Assembly (NCBI GenBank): GCA_015499995.1
Contig: JADNRV010000097.1
Span: 124,001 to 188,000 of the forward strand
Length of the DNA stretch: 64,000 bases
Source of the DNA: Flammula alnicola
Taxonomy: Eukaryota > Basidiomycota > Agaricomycetes > Agaricales > Strophariaceae
Direction: 5' to 3'
Shown here: piece by piece, positions 23,499 through 35,502 of the stretch
How the letters are laid out: each line of letters starts with the position of its first letter
Position numbering within the stretch: position 1 is the stretch's first letter
Notes under the pieces: model-generated
What the model was told of the DNA's origin: nothing
The model's database searches: none
What the model saw: only the letters and a program-made list of their open reading frames with translations
Made by a program: the position numbers and the translations under genes

Positions 23499-23538
23499 GT
23501 GTGACCAGTAGTTGCTCCCGGCCGTGGGTTGCATAGTG
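23499..23538 (-). repeat. CACTA right terminal inverted repeat
   Basis: It ends ...GGGTTGCATAGTG and is followed by CAG. It is the inverted partner of 15532-15571. Confidence 0.8.
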
Positions 23539-23636
23539 CAGGCTGCAGCTTGTTTACGTGTTTTCAAATGCCGCCAGTCCCAGCATGCCATCATTTGCAT
23601 CAGTAATTTCACCACCTTCTGGCACTTGTATCCACC

Positions 23637-24626
23637 ATGTCCGACAACGACAGTGACTCCGACTCCAGCTTTGCAACGAGTCCCACCTTTTGGAAAGAGA
23701 GGCTCAGCAACCCAAAGGCAGCCATGGACGAATACGTCACCATGTACTCTTCTTGCTTTCTCCCTGCAACCTCTCTATATATATACGGATCAGGCCCAAG
23801 GGTGGCAGCCAAACAGCGGGTGACGAGGCAATGCGAGGAACGACTCGCACAACGGGAGACGCGACTCGTTCGCGCAGGAGCAGTGCGGAAGCAAGTTGAT
23901 GATATGTTGGAATATGCCCTTCGGTGAGCGATCGTCATCTCAAAACTTCAGATGGTTGTTGATATAACACGGTCTCGCCGACTTGGGGTCTCATCCTTAG
24001 ATTGGAGACGGGGACACATGTCCTTTTCGATCCCGATGCCGCACTCAGGCTTTTTAAGAAAGTCCTGGACGGCCCATACCCTAATGAAACGCGCGCCATC
24101 GCCGCCATGTGTAGCTGCTACTGTCTCAAGAGGGCAATGGCTATCGCCGTGGAACTCTTCGACCCGCTGGAAGCCTTCACCTTTCTGAATAGGGGCTGCG
24201 AACTTGGTCTGTTCGCCCATTGCACTCTTCATCTTATCCACCTCTATGATGGCCTTAAAATGCGGCTGCATGAAAAACTTCCCTTCTCGCGACTCACTGC
24301 CCTCTGGCAGGCTTATGACATGTTTCGTAAGGAGAATGGCTACCAACGGCCGAAGGAGAGCCGGTGCCAATTCTGTAACTTTCGTCCAAGACCACGGAGT
24401 CTCCTCAAGGGGTGTGCAGGACACTGCCGTATTGAAAGAAAACCAGTTTATTGTAGTAAGGAGTGTCAGAAGGCGGTGAGTGTGCATGCTTCCCCTTGCA
24501 ACTCCGATTTGAATTCTCCCTTCTCATTGGGATATACTCAAGGATTGGAAAAGGCATCGGAAATGGTGTCTGCCTTCACTCATTGGTCCTGGTTCCGAGT
24601 CGGAAGATGAATCAATTTTTGTCTAG
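23637..24626 (+). CDS. MYND-type zinc finger protein
   Basis: Three exons: 23637-23923, 24001-24475 and 24543-24626, about 281 residues. The N-terminus is Ser/Asp-rich (MSDNDSDSDSSFATSP). A helical middle region (LFKKVLDGPYPNETRAIAAM) resembles the repeat-like bodies of fungal MYND proteins. The C-terminal zinc finger has C-x2-C (CQFC), CAGHC, YCSKEC and, after the last intron, DWKRHRKWC, matching the MYND ligand order. The MYND finger is a protein-interaction module; no catalytic domain is visible. Its start lies only 98 bases from the right end of the CACTA element, so the native promoter has been displaced or now lies within the transposon end. Confidence 0.85.
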
Positions 24627-26242
24627 ATAAAATGATGAATGGACCTTGCACCATCTGTAATGTCGTCGCCATTATTTTCATCCACGGCATCGATTCACTG
24701 ACACACACAACTCATGCTGGAATCAGCCGGTCGGATCAATATCTTTTTGTAAGTATTTCCTTGAAACGACTTCTTTATGTGGCACCCTCTTCGAGATAGA
24801 GGGGGAATACCGTCCCGTTTTCAGCCTCTCAATCTGATTTCCTGGGTTTGGAACGGTGGACACTGACGTGCGTATGGCTCCTTGAACCAAATCATAAGCG
24901 AACAACATGCCAGCAACATCTTGGGCTTCTCCATATAGGACTTCGGAGAAAGCGGCTAACATCTGACAACCTGTAGTCCCTATACCGGAACCACCAGCAA
25001 TTTCCGAGCTGTCGTAGAGGATTATGCTGCGTTTGCTGCGTTTTCCTAGCAATGGTAAGATTGACCTCTGGTGTTGACGTGATTTTCCATTCCTTCGAAC
25101 TCCTTGAACTACACCGCCATTGATGACGAACCGCCCAGGATCGTACGCCATGAACATAAATGGTACTTATCGCCCAGACCAAAAAGTCTCAACATCTGAA
25201 TTAAGACTTAGTCCGAGGAGTCTGCCTCGATGCTCGAGCAAGCAGAACATGCTAAGGCACCCAAATCCAAGCGAAACTCACGCCGAGCGAGCTTTATTTT
25301 AAGGCAGCCTATGGTTATACAGGTAAAGTAGAACGTTCTTCGGGCTGGCTTCCAGGCACTGATAATCATCATTTTTATAGCACATGGATCGTACTGCCTG
25401 ACGCAGAGACCTGCTGCGCTGTCATTCAATATCCAGGCCCCACGGTGACATCGGACGTGTCTGTCTTCATAGTCGGTTTGTTGTCGGTCCGCTCTCGCCG
25501 CCAAGTTTCGATGAAGTGCGGGATTTCATACGAACTGGGTAATGCCACAACGCGCAGTAAACGCATACACTGCATCCCAACTTGAACAAGATCAACCGGT
25601 GCATAACCGTATAAGAGTACGTCCTCGATCATCTGATTAATCGACGTTAACACTTGCTGAGTGAACGGTTAGCTATCCTCAAATCCGCTACTTCGATTTC
25701 AACCAATTGTGTATGTCCCTGTCGTTCACTGCGCCTTCCTCCACATTAGCTATGGCCTCACCACCTGCTCGTGCAGGACATCCGTTATTGCCACCTTTCA
25801 GCGGCCAGACTTGAAGGTGCCGAGGAGTAATGGTACGTTGGCATGCTCTGGATAAAGTGAAGTTCCTATGCACGTTCCATGAACTAAAACATAAAAGTAG
25901 ATGGTTCCTTGGGCTAAGGTTTCTAGACGGATCAAACTTAATGAACACCTTACCAAGCAACTATGATGGATGATCGTCAGGCATCCTATCTTTTTATAGG
26001 GAGTGAGTTCATGATTAACCCTTGAAGCCCCCAAAATCTAAAAACAGTTTGACAGCCAGCGGGTATTGAGTCGGTAATAGGGCAGCTATGGCTGTTCTGG
26101 TCTCCCAACGAGCCCAGAGAAGGAAAACTCCAATTGCGTTGGGATTGTCAAACAGGCAAACCTAGTGGTTAACCTATATAAAAGGCAGGATGATTCCATT
26201 CTATGCTCCGCCTTCATCTAAAGTGGCATCTCCAACTTGACG
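24627..26242. other. intergenic; possible degenerate minus-strand gene
   Basis: Several minus-strand frames look more protein-like than chance: 24723-25157 (AGGSGIGTTGCQMLAAFSEV), 25426-25653 (PSSYEIPHFIETWRRE) and 25798-25950. I could not join them with convincing splice sites and recognise no family. This may be a decayed or species-specific gene. Confidence 0.25.
26175..26183 (+). promoter_or_regulatory. TATA box of the peroxygenase gene
   Basis: TATATAAAA lies about 60 bases before the ATG at 26243, consistent with a strongly inducible secreted enzyme. Confidence 0.55.
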
Positions 26243-27657
26243 ATGGCGCGGTTCCTCTCCCTATTTTCACTTTTAACCTTCCTGTTCACCTTTGAAGTGA
26301 CAGTCGCCTTCCCAAGCTACGGGTCCCTCGCCGGTCTCTCTGCTAGAGAACTCGATGAAATCATCCTGACCCTCCAAGTGCGAGACCCAGAGTCCCCCCC
26401 AGGTCCATTGCAGAATACCAGCACAAAGCTCGTCAATGATCCCGCGCATCCTTGGATACCAGCCGGGGAAAATGATATAAGAGGACCGTGTCCGGGGTTG
26501 AATACTCTTGCTTCTCACGGGGTGCGTTCTTCGAATGGAATGTTGATAACGCAGCAGGGCTGACGTACCGTTGTCTTCCTCCTTCGTGCAGTGGCTCCCG
26601 CGTAATGGAATTGCTACCCCTGTTCAGATCATTAACGCTGTTCAAGAGGGTTAGTCCTAATACCCCTAATCGTGTCAATACTTCTTTTTCTAATCATCTC
26701 GCGTACTTTTTGCTCCCTACCCTTCATTCCGCGTTACAGTTTTTAACATGGGAAATGACCTCGCAGTTTTTGTTACATACGGCGCATTCCTTGTAGATGG
26801 GAATCTCCTTACCAATCTCCTTAGTATTGGAGGGAAAACCCCTGAGACTGGACCCGATCCTCCTGCACCTGCAATTGTTGGTGGACTGAATACACACGCT
26901 GTTTTCGAGGGTGACACTAGTATGACACGTGGTATGTCGGACATCTTCTCTATTTCAGCATTAGGCTTAAGATTGATGTTTTCCTCATAAATAGGGGACG
27001 CATTCTTCGGCGACAATCACAGCTTCAACGAGACTCTCTTCGATGAGGTTCGTTCGATGATCTTCTTTTATTAGCTAAGATACTAATGTCGCCACCAATC
27101 AGCTCACCGCCTTCAGCAACAAATTTGGCGCCGGTTTATACAACCTCTCCGTAGCTACCGAATTCAGATTCCAACGTATCAAAGACTCGATCGCCACAAA
27201 TCCCCAATTCAGCTTTATCTCCCCACGTTACTACACCGCGTATGCCGAATCGGTGTTCCCTATCACATTTTTCATCGACGGACGCGATCGTAGCCTACAA
27301 CTGGATATGAATGTGGCACGGGGATTCTTCCAGGACGGCCGGATGCCTGACGACTTCTTCAGATCTAACGTCTCTTGGACCCTTAACCGAATCGGCGGTG
27401 GGATAAACATTGTCTTTACACCCCATCCTATCGAGCCCGGCGCGAACAACGGCACCATTAACAGCTACACCCTCGACCCAAATTCCGCCGATTTCACAGA
27501 CTTTTGCAAACTCTACACAGATTTCGTCAACAATACTGTGAGGGGACTTTACCCAAACGCGAAAGGTATACTGTTGGAGGCGTTGAACAAGAACCTCGAC
27601 TTTTTCTTCAGTGCCCTCGTAGATCAGGGTTGCACTCAGGTGCCTCCGTTTGTTTGA
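26243..27657 (+). CDS. heme-thiolate peroxidase / unspecific peroxygenase (chloroperoxidase family)
   Basis: Secreted heme-thiolate peroxidases use hydrogen peroxide to halogenate or oxygenate organic compounds. Five exons (26243-26521, 26592-26649, 26740-26931, 26995-27047, 27103-27657) give 378 residues, the long type of this family. The protein has a signal peptide (MARFLSLFSLLTFLFTFEV). The heme-ligand motif is PCPGLNTLASHG, split by an intron before WLPRNG. The distal motif EGDTSMTRGDAFFGDN has the expected Glu, a possible Mg-site Asp/Ser, and Arg in place. Several N-glycosylation sequons (NTS, NLS, NVS, NGT, NNT) fit secretion. The protein ends DQGCTQVPPFV, with a Cys near the C-terminus as in known peroxygenases. 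All key residues are intact, so it is probably functional. Confidence 0.92.
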
Positions 27658-28153
27658 TATCTGTGGAGCACTGTGTAGACCGTCATGATCAATCTTCTTG
27701 GAGTGTTGACTACGTTCATTTTCCGTTACGTAAATGTGAAATGTGTTAGAGGTCATCTTAGAGTGGACATTGGTAGAGGGTAGATCGACTGTTCGGATGC
27801 CCTAACCGTTGTGCTTCTATTATCAATCTATTGTTCAGCTAGCTTGCAGTCAGTGCTCTGGGAAGTACGTACATCCTACTGAAGACGAAACAGAGACGCC
27901 GTAGTCACTGGAGAGCGTGGAAGAGTGAACTCAAAGTAACACCATCCATAAATTCATGGACATATCTTGTCCAGATATTGTCGTTGCCGTGCTGTGCAGC
28001 AACTTTATAAAGGTTCCTGGATTTATCCAAGCACGAGAGACCCGTACTGGTACAATTCACGGAGAAATGGCATATGCAAGAGTTCTACAAAGAGTTACAC
28101 GAAGATAATAAATGGATATCATTACTAGATGCATCATTCCTACATTGTGATAC
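27658..28153. other. convergent intergenic, no gene seen
   Basis: It separates the 3' ends of the peroxygenase and the ankyrin/MYND gene. No ORF or repeat was recognised. Confidence 0.5.
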
Positions 28154-29732
28154 TTAGCTGTCGTACAAGTTCATGGAGAACATGTTGTAGTTATGTATTG
28201 CCTCTTGCGATGGCAACATGAGATCCTTCTGGTCTGATTTACCGCAGACCTTTTTGTGGGTTGGCCAGTCTGACGTTTGGCAGTCTCGTCCACAGTATGC
28301 TGACTTGAGGTCGGCGGTCAGCTGATATGTTGCTTCAAGCACAACCGGGTAACACTTACCGTCTTACACTTCGTGCATAACGAAAGTTTAGGCACGTCTC
28401 TGAACTCGTATTTTTCGCATCCCTTTCCTTCACATTTTCGGATTAATGGGCCGCCCCAACTGCCTATCTTGGCCGCTCGTTCAATTTCGAATTTTGATCG
28501 TGTGTCCGTGCCAAGAGCAATGTAATCGTCGATAAGTTTGTTCCATCGAGCTTGATGAACTCCATAATCTTGCGGCTCGTCATTCTATGCAACGGCCTGG
28601 ACGCCAGAAGGGCCGTCAGCTCCTTATTAAATATATAATGAAAGAACGGGATGCACATAGGATAGACACTTCCAAAATGGACCATACCATATCCAAATGC
28701 GGGGTCAACGATACCGCGTTCAAGCATCATCTTCCCAAATTCGGTGGGGTCGTCGGGTTGCAATTGGCGTAGAAGGCTGCCTATAATGCCGCTCGTCTGT
28801 AACCTTTCAAAATGCTGACGGAGATCTGGGTCGACACCCGCCAGGACATCATAATTCTGCAGGATTCTTCGCAACGAAGGGTCCCAGTGTTCATTGAGAA
28901 TAATGCTCTTACGAGCACAACAACGTCGATAAGTCTTGCCCGTCCCACAGATGCAAATGTACTCTGGCGGATATGGGACTCGCTCGCCAGTTTTTCCATG
29001 GCAGTCAAGTACGTCTTCACCTGACCAACACGGACACTTGCGGGGCGGTCGTTCCTGATTTTGAGGAAGCTTCTTACTTTCGACGAGCTGGGTAAAACGA
29101 GTTCTGTCGGACAATGATGGGAAAGTGGATCTGAAGACGGCCCGTTTGGTAGAGATGCAGTCAACGGCGCCGTGCTCGAGAAGGAGAGATACTATGTCCC
29201 AATCCTTTGCAATGCACGCAAGCTGGAGTAATGGGATGCCGTGAAGTGCCTGATTAACATCAATGTGTTGTTCGATGAGAGTCCGAGCAATGTATGATAA
29301 ACAAGCAGGTATCTGTTCTCGATTCATGCCACTGGCACTCGGAAGGCCGGAGTAGTGGAGTATCTGAATTATGCCTGGTTTGTGAATTTTAGCGGCCTCG
29401 GTGAGGGCAATAAAGATGGGGGTAAATCCATCAATATCCGCTCGATCGGCTGTAGCCCCGAAGTACAGAGTTTCACACAAGTAGAGGATATCTCCTAGCA
29501 TTGCTGCTATGTGAAGAGTGGTTCGACCACTGGAATGTGGGGGATATAGAATGTCCGGACCAGGACCGACTCGTTGCGACCAATTACGCATCGCAAGACG
29601 AAAAGAATGTGACTCTTCAGTGTAGACTTCTGAAGCGCTAAAATCAATAGTAGGGTAGGCTCTCTGAAGCCTTTCAACGAATGGAGGGGGAAGAAGTGGT
29701 TGAGAAAGGCGTGGGCGGCGCGACTGAGCCAT
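28154..29732 (-). CDS. ankyrin-repeat, SEC-C and MYND zinc finger protein
   Basis: The ATG at 29732 opens MAQSRRPRLSQPLLPPPFV. The N-terminal half has ankyrin-type segments (SSGRTTLHIAAMLGDILYLC, DGFTPIFIALTEA, IPLLQLACIAKDWDIVSLLL). A cysteine-rich centre (CPCWSG, then CICGTGKTYRRCC) matches the SEC-C metal-binding pattern C-x-C-x8-CC. Near 28590-28690 the frame changes before YGVHQARWNKLIDDYIALG, which needs an intron I cannot place cleanly, or a frameshift. The C-terminus is a MYND finger (CEGKGCEKYEF, LCTKCKT, intron, YCGRDCQTSDWPTHKKVC), ending NMFSMNLYDS. No enzyme domain was seen; an adaptor or regulatory role is inferred. Confidence 0.8.
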
Positions 29733-30830
29733 TTTTCCGACGTCAATGCACAATTCTCTTTCTACTAAGGAAGTGCGCGCTGTTCAGTAAAGTTGATTTA
29801 AGATGAGAAAACGAGAGAAGGGCATACAGTACGATGCGATAGAGTGATTATCACTGAGAGCTTGGAGAGAAAGATTGAAGCATCAATATTCAATGATTAT
29901 CGATAAGAGTCAAGGGCAAATGGCAATTGTTTGCTCAGGCTTTTGGTATAGTCGGAGTCTGAACCTCTCCGCACCTATAAAAAGGTTCAAACTCAATTGA
30001 CCGGATTTCTTTGAACGATCGTGGCGGTCAACACAACCTGAGATATCTCATCTCATTTTTATACCTTTCACGGTTAACATCGCTCGTCGCCGTCTTGGTC
30101 GTTTATCCAGAGGTAAGCATGGACTCTGACCTTTTCACATGATGTTCTATTTTAATTAGACTCTCACGGCGGTTTTTATAACCCTCGGAAGATGACAATC
30201 TTTTTTTCCTGATTTCTTCTTTGTCTTGCTGTTATATGACGCACTCTCAATTACTGACAATCCTTTTCTTTAGAATTTTACATGATAGTTATTGGAGGCA
30301 TTGCTTTTCGAACCAGCACTCCACTTGCAAGCTCAGTCAATCTGCTCTCCCGAAACCGCCTGTCGCCTCCGAGCACAGATGCCGGCATAGCCCTGGTTCT
30401 GACACAGAGGGGAAGGGAGTGGGAATGGACTTGAGGTGAGTGAGGCGGGATGGCGGGATGCAAACTGCTTCTCGTTGAAAGTGTGTCCCTTCGTAATGTG
30501 CTGGCCCGGGAAAACTATAGCAAAAATGCTGTCGCCTTCGATAAGTTGCGCCTCGTTTTAGTACGAATTTTTGCAAGTACATTAATCTGAGCAAGTACAA
30601 GTACAACTAGTTTTTTCTCTTCGCGTGGTTTTGCAGTCCCTCTTCGTAGCTCTTGCTAGCTTCACCGGGCAGTGAGATTTCTCAGGAATTTGCGAGTACA
30701 TATTCTATCAGCGACGAGTAGGTACTGCACAGCCACATTTATTTTGAGTATGTGCATGTTTGCCTTCGAACATGAGCTGCGTTGCGCGTCGCGTCGATTC
30801 TTTCATTAAGCAACTCTCTTTCGTCGCGCC
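29733..30830. other. divergent intergenic between ankyrin/MYND gene and SNF2 gene
   Basis: No convincing CDS. A TATA-like TATAAAAAG near 29976 points to the plus strand, although the SNF2 ATG is 850 bases further on. A long or spliced leader, or an unannotated transcript, is possible. Confidence 0.4.
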
Positions 30831-33800
30831 ATGACGGTACAAACCGTGGACACAAACCCGCCGAAAAGGGGCTTAAGCCTTCTTGACGCGTTAGACCAGT
30901 CATTTATGCCCTCGGAATCGACATCTTCTCCTGAGCCATCATCAAACATTGCAGACACGCCTCTCAGACGCAATCTACTCCAAACGCCGAACTTGAAAGA
31001 TTACTTTGATGCCGTACCAGGTTCATCACAGAAAGGAATGGCGTTGGAAGCTTTGAGGGCTGCGCGGAGAATCCAAGATGCAGGAAGGTCGACTGCAGGT
31101 ATGATTGCCTTTGGACGCGTCACGTAATGGGACTTAATTATGCTTTAGACAATGATGTCGAATTTCTCGCAAGCGCCCTCGCTTCGAGCTCTCGGATGGT
31201 AGGAGCTGCCCCCGAGTTCCGTCTTAATTACGACCAAGAAACTCCCGTCCGAGCGATCGACGTTGGAGGGCCAGATCAAGAGCAACGGTATGTTGTAACA
31301 AATTTCTACTCGAGAAATCTTGGTCAATTTTCTCGCAATGTAGGTTGGCAGATTTCGTAACGAAGTCCATAGAGAACACCGCCAACAGTCTTACTGTGAA
31401 AGATTCAATGAAGAAGCTTGGACTAAAAAAGTATGTATCTTTATGTTTGCCCATCGATTAATCCAACGAACCTCTCCAGCAATCGCGATCTCCTTCCGGG
31501 AGTCGAGGTCCGTTTACTCAATCATCAAGCTATTGGCGTTGCATGGATGCTTGAGAAAGAAAAGGGGCATGATAGAGGCGGAATCCTCGCGTGAGTTTTT
31601 TTCGTTTGTCTCATGGATCGATACTAACATGTCGAGCAGCGACGATATGGGGCTGGGTAGGTTTTTTGTATTTTTCCAGAGGAACGTGCTGAGCATTGGG
31701 CTAGGTAAAACTGTCCAGATGATAGCAACAATGGCTATGAACATGCCAAGTCTCGACGACGACTGCCGAACCACTCTCATCGTTGTTCCTGCCGCTTTGC
31801 TCCAGCAGGTCCGTCACATATTCGATGCGGAGAATTTATAAGGTTATAATTTGGTTTAGTGGAAAGATGAAATAGACACGAAAACCAACGGTCTGTTTGA
31901 GGTCCATGTTCATCATGGCAAAGATAAACTAAAGGTAGGTCTCTTTTCCAAGTTATACTGTTGTGCAACTAAAATGTCTCCAGAAAATTTCCCAACTCAA
32001 ATCAATGGATGTGCGTAACCCAGCTCTGGCGTGGTCAAACCTCTTACCTTTTAGCAGGTGGTCATCACTTCGTATCAAACACTGTGCCAGGATTTTAATG
32101 TACCCAAGGGGACGGCCCCGGAGGATGAATCTGAGTACATTGCAGAACATGGGTGAGTGGCATGTGTCAACGACAGGATGAAAAACTGACGTGGACTTTT
32201 TCTAGCGGACTTTTGTCGAAAGCCAAGTTTTATCGTGTCATCGCAGACGAGGCCCAGTTCATACGGAATCGGTATGCCACAAACGTATTTTCAACTTATG
32301 CCTCCTTCTAACAGTGTCTCTTCTCAGCTCTACTCGTTCGAGTATCAGTCTGGCTCTCGTAAAAGCCAAGTTCAGGTGGATGTTAACCGGAACACCAGTC
32401 ACCAACACCTGTGAGTCAGCCCCAACACGTATAGTATGTGCAACTGGGCTGATGACCACCAAAGCGCAGACATCTACGGCCTTCTCCGCTTTGGCCGTTT
32501 CAGACCGTGGAATGACTGGAATGATTTCAACGAACATGTGGTACGTCACATTCCATCTTTGAATACTGACGTGTCTCAGTCATGGACCTTTATTCTAGGC
32601 GAAAGTTCAGTACGAGGATGCACCGCTCGCAGGCTCTCGCGCGCAGGCAATTCTGAAGCCGATCCTCCTTCGGCGGACAAAGGATTCCACGCTGGAAGGC
32701 CAGCCCCTGCTGCAGCTGCCCCTAAAACATATCGAGATTGTGAAATTGAAGTTTACGCCAGAGGAGCGTGAGGTAGGTTTCTTCCGAGTCTCCAACTATA
32801 CTACGGCGATTTGATTGACTGTTTGCTTACTCGCATTGCAGGTATATGACGTGTTTGAGAAACGCACCAAGATCCAGCTCAACAGGTTCATGAGGAATAA
32901 CACCCTCATCAAGAAGTGAGCTTGCGATTGACTTGAACTTATCCCTTTTCTAATTGTCTATTGCTCTAAGCCATGCTGCTGTCTTAGTAAGCGGAGTTTA
33001 GTTGTGTCTGTCTTGAGTCATGGACTAAATATCTTTTGTCAGGTCATGATTTTGCGACTTCGCCAAGTGTGCTGTCATCCATATCTGATCTTGGTTCGTC
33101 CTTCTTGAGCTTTCATTAAGCATTCTTTGTTGATGTATCTGCAGTCGTTGGCGGAAGAATTTGAAGACCCGACTATGTTAGTCGGTAGTAAGCGGACAAG
33201 GAGTTCAGTCGCGCCAAGAAGGTCATGGGAGCGGCATGGGCTGCTGAGGTTTGTACCGCCCTTTTCGGTGATTATCTGACAGGATATGTTAATAATGTCT
33301 TTTCGTTTATGCAGATCAAGAAAAAGTTAGCTCTTATCCAAAATACGATCTTAAATGACCTTCTCATACATGATTTCAGATTCTTGCTTCGGAAAGCCTC
33401 CGTGGAGCTAGTTGATTTTGAGGATGAGAGCGACGAACCCGAGGCTACATGCCCAAATTGCAGAGACTGTGAGTTTCCCTCGGTTCAGCCAGGCACAAGC
33501 TCTCATCTACTTTCTTAGTGTTGCTCGGTGACAATGGCCGCGTCCTCGCCTGTGGGCACGAGATGTGTTTCGGTGGGCATATTTATAATAGTGCCTTGGT
33601 GCATTTCTGATGCCCAAATTCAAGATTGTATCCTTGAACTGAGCAATTCCGCTATCGCCCATAACGGTATTTTGTATGGTTTCTACTTCTTGTTTGAGAC
33701 GCATTTTTGATGAGATGTCTTTTTGTTGTAGTGGTTATGGAACCGAAAAGGAAAATCTTGCGGCTGAGAAAGAGTATGAGGCTGCCGTTGCGAAGGGACA

Positions 33801-35502
33801 TCGACCTTGTGAGCTTTACTTTGCTTTGGCACATGGATGTCTGGATACTCACTCCAGTATGGTTCAGGTCCCTCATGTAAGAAAATGATGGACCTGAAAG
33901 GCGACAAAACCTTCAAGTCATCAGCCTTCGAGCCGTCGGACGATGAGCTCAATGATTATCTCCGATCGAAACGCCGAGAGAAATCAAGGCGGTATGCCCA
34001 GAAGACGCCTGAGCGAGAGCGATCTCCATCGCCCGTCGAGTCCATTCCGGATACGCTCGACTCGGATTCGGACGATTTACCTGAAGTTGGTGATATGTTC
34101 GTCGCTCCGCAGGTGAAGAAAGGTAAAAAGAAAGCCAAGGCGTCCCAGGATGACTATGATGTCCGTACCCTCTTATATGCCTATCACTCTTCAGTGGGCT
34201 GATTGACAACACCCGCTGTACAGGTCGAGATGATCGACCTAACGCAGAGCCACGTGTCATCGTCTTCGAATAAGAGGTTGATGAAACGTAAAGTGATTGA
34301 AGACAGCGATTCAGATTTAGAAGTTCTCGGAGGAAACAGCATCTCGCAAGCCAAACGCTCTAGGAATAACTCCACATCGCCTGTCATCGCAATAACAAAG
34401 GGAAAGGACGAGCGAACAATGGGAATGAAGGCCCGTCGGACGCGGTCATCGCAACCTGGAGACGGGGTGACGATGACCTGGAGCCGAGCACGAAGATGTT
34501 GGCGTTGATTGAATTTTTGAAGGAGTGGGAGGCGAGTGGAGACAAGACTATTTGTTATTCGCAATGTATGTTTTATTCTTTTCTTTTCGTATGGTATTCG
34601 TGGCAGCTTATGATTGTGACTCGTAGGGACCTCGATGCTTGATCTGATCGAGAGGCTGTTTTCTCGCCATGGGATTAGAAGTCTCCGTTTTGATGGTAAA
34701 ATGGACAGAGCGGCTAGGGATTCGACACTTGCCCAATTCAAGCAGTTGAATGGACCGAAGGTTATTCTTATCAGGTACGAGTTTTCCTCTTGTTTGAAAG
34801 CCAGTTTCGATTATTTACGACCTTTTTTAGTACCAAATGCGGAAGCGTTGGGTAGGTTGCCTTCTTTCTTTAACCTAGGGTGCATTGCTAAGAATGCTTG
34901 CATGCAGTCTGAACTTGGTATCGGCCAATCGCATCGTCAAGTAAGGATTTGAGCAAAAATTTCCCTCTTGGATCGGATGCTGACTCGACCTGAATTAAGC
35001 ATGGATCTTTCATGGAACTATGCCGCAGAGGCGCAAGCGTACGACAGGTGCGTTTATATCTATTATGCGCTGTAATCTGGTCTAAATTTGTCGTTAAACA
35101 TAGGTGCCATCGGATTGGACAAGAGAAAGAGGTTTATGTGAAGCGTCTTGTGGTCGAAGATACCATCGAGGATCGGTATGTTCCTGTTCGCCAAATAATG
35201 ATCCAACGTTCAACCCTTACCCTCGCCACAGTATGCTTCGACTTCAAGACGTCAAAGTTGGTCTGTATCTCATGGCTTCGATCAGTCGTCATCATTATTA
35301 CTGACCTTGGATCTCTTCATAGGATTGGCCGAAGCTGCTCTTGGTGAAGGCACAGGTGCCAAACTTCACAAATTGAGCGTCAAAGACATCAGATATGTGA
35401 GTCAATTGCGAAGCTGCCTTGGAATGACCTGACCTTCGTCTTCAGCTATTTGGAATGAACAAGGACCCCAATGCTCGACCCGAGGGTCAGCAGTCTCCAT
35501 AA
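30831..35502 (+). CDS. SNF2-family helicase with internal RING finger (Rad5/Uls1 type)
   Basis: A DNA-dependent ATPase with an inserted RING, the Rad5/Rad16/Uls1 architecture, acting in the nucleus in repair or SUMO-linked chromatin turnover. The ATG at 30831 starts an unstructured N-terminus. Motifs follow across about 20 short exons: LLNHQAIGVAWMLEKEKG, motif I DDMGLGKTVQM (split by introns), TLIVVPAALLQQ, VITSYQTL, motif II ADEAQ, and motif III WMLTGTPVTNT. The RING is assembled from four exons: CPNCRD, LACGHEMCF, DCILELSNSAIAHNG and RPCPSCKKMMDL. The C-lobe has SRHGIRSLRFDGKMDR, CGSVGLNLVSANRIV and DRCHRIGQEKEVYVKRLVVE. Stop at 35502 follows NARPEGQQSP. I estimate roughly 950 residues. 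Uls1-like assignment is more likely than Rad5 because no HIRAN domain is seen. Confidence 0.9.

Larger units (their letters stand above)
15532..23538 (+). mobile_element. CACTA (EnSpm) DNA transposon, complete, 8007 bp
   Basis: The left end reads CACTATAAGCCCCAAGACC and the right end, reversed, CACTATGCAACCCACGGCC. They agree at CACTAT, the CCC block, CCGGGA and CTGGTCA over about 40 bases. The element is flanked by the 3-bp direct repeat CAG (15529-15531 and 23539-23541), the duplication length CACTA elements make. Subterminal hairpins lie at both ends (15593-15611, 15634-15654, 23465-23482). Inside are a Tnp2 transposase (19882-23232, +) and two accessory genes on the minus strand (16004-17501 and 18755-19363). 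The transposase carries one frameshift, so this copy is probably not autonomous. The insertion lies between the SDR gene and a MYND-finger gene. Confidence 0.92.

Noticed and set aside
31660..31720. Broken Walker A motif in the SNF2 gene
   Set aside because: The interruption is an intron (donor after GGGCTGG, acceptor CTAG) that restores GLGKT exactly.
33560..33640. Stop codon inside the RING finger
   Set aside because: An intron from GTGGGC to ATTCAAG removes it and restores CFDC, the third ligand pair.
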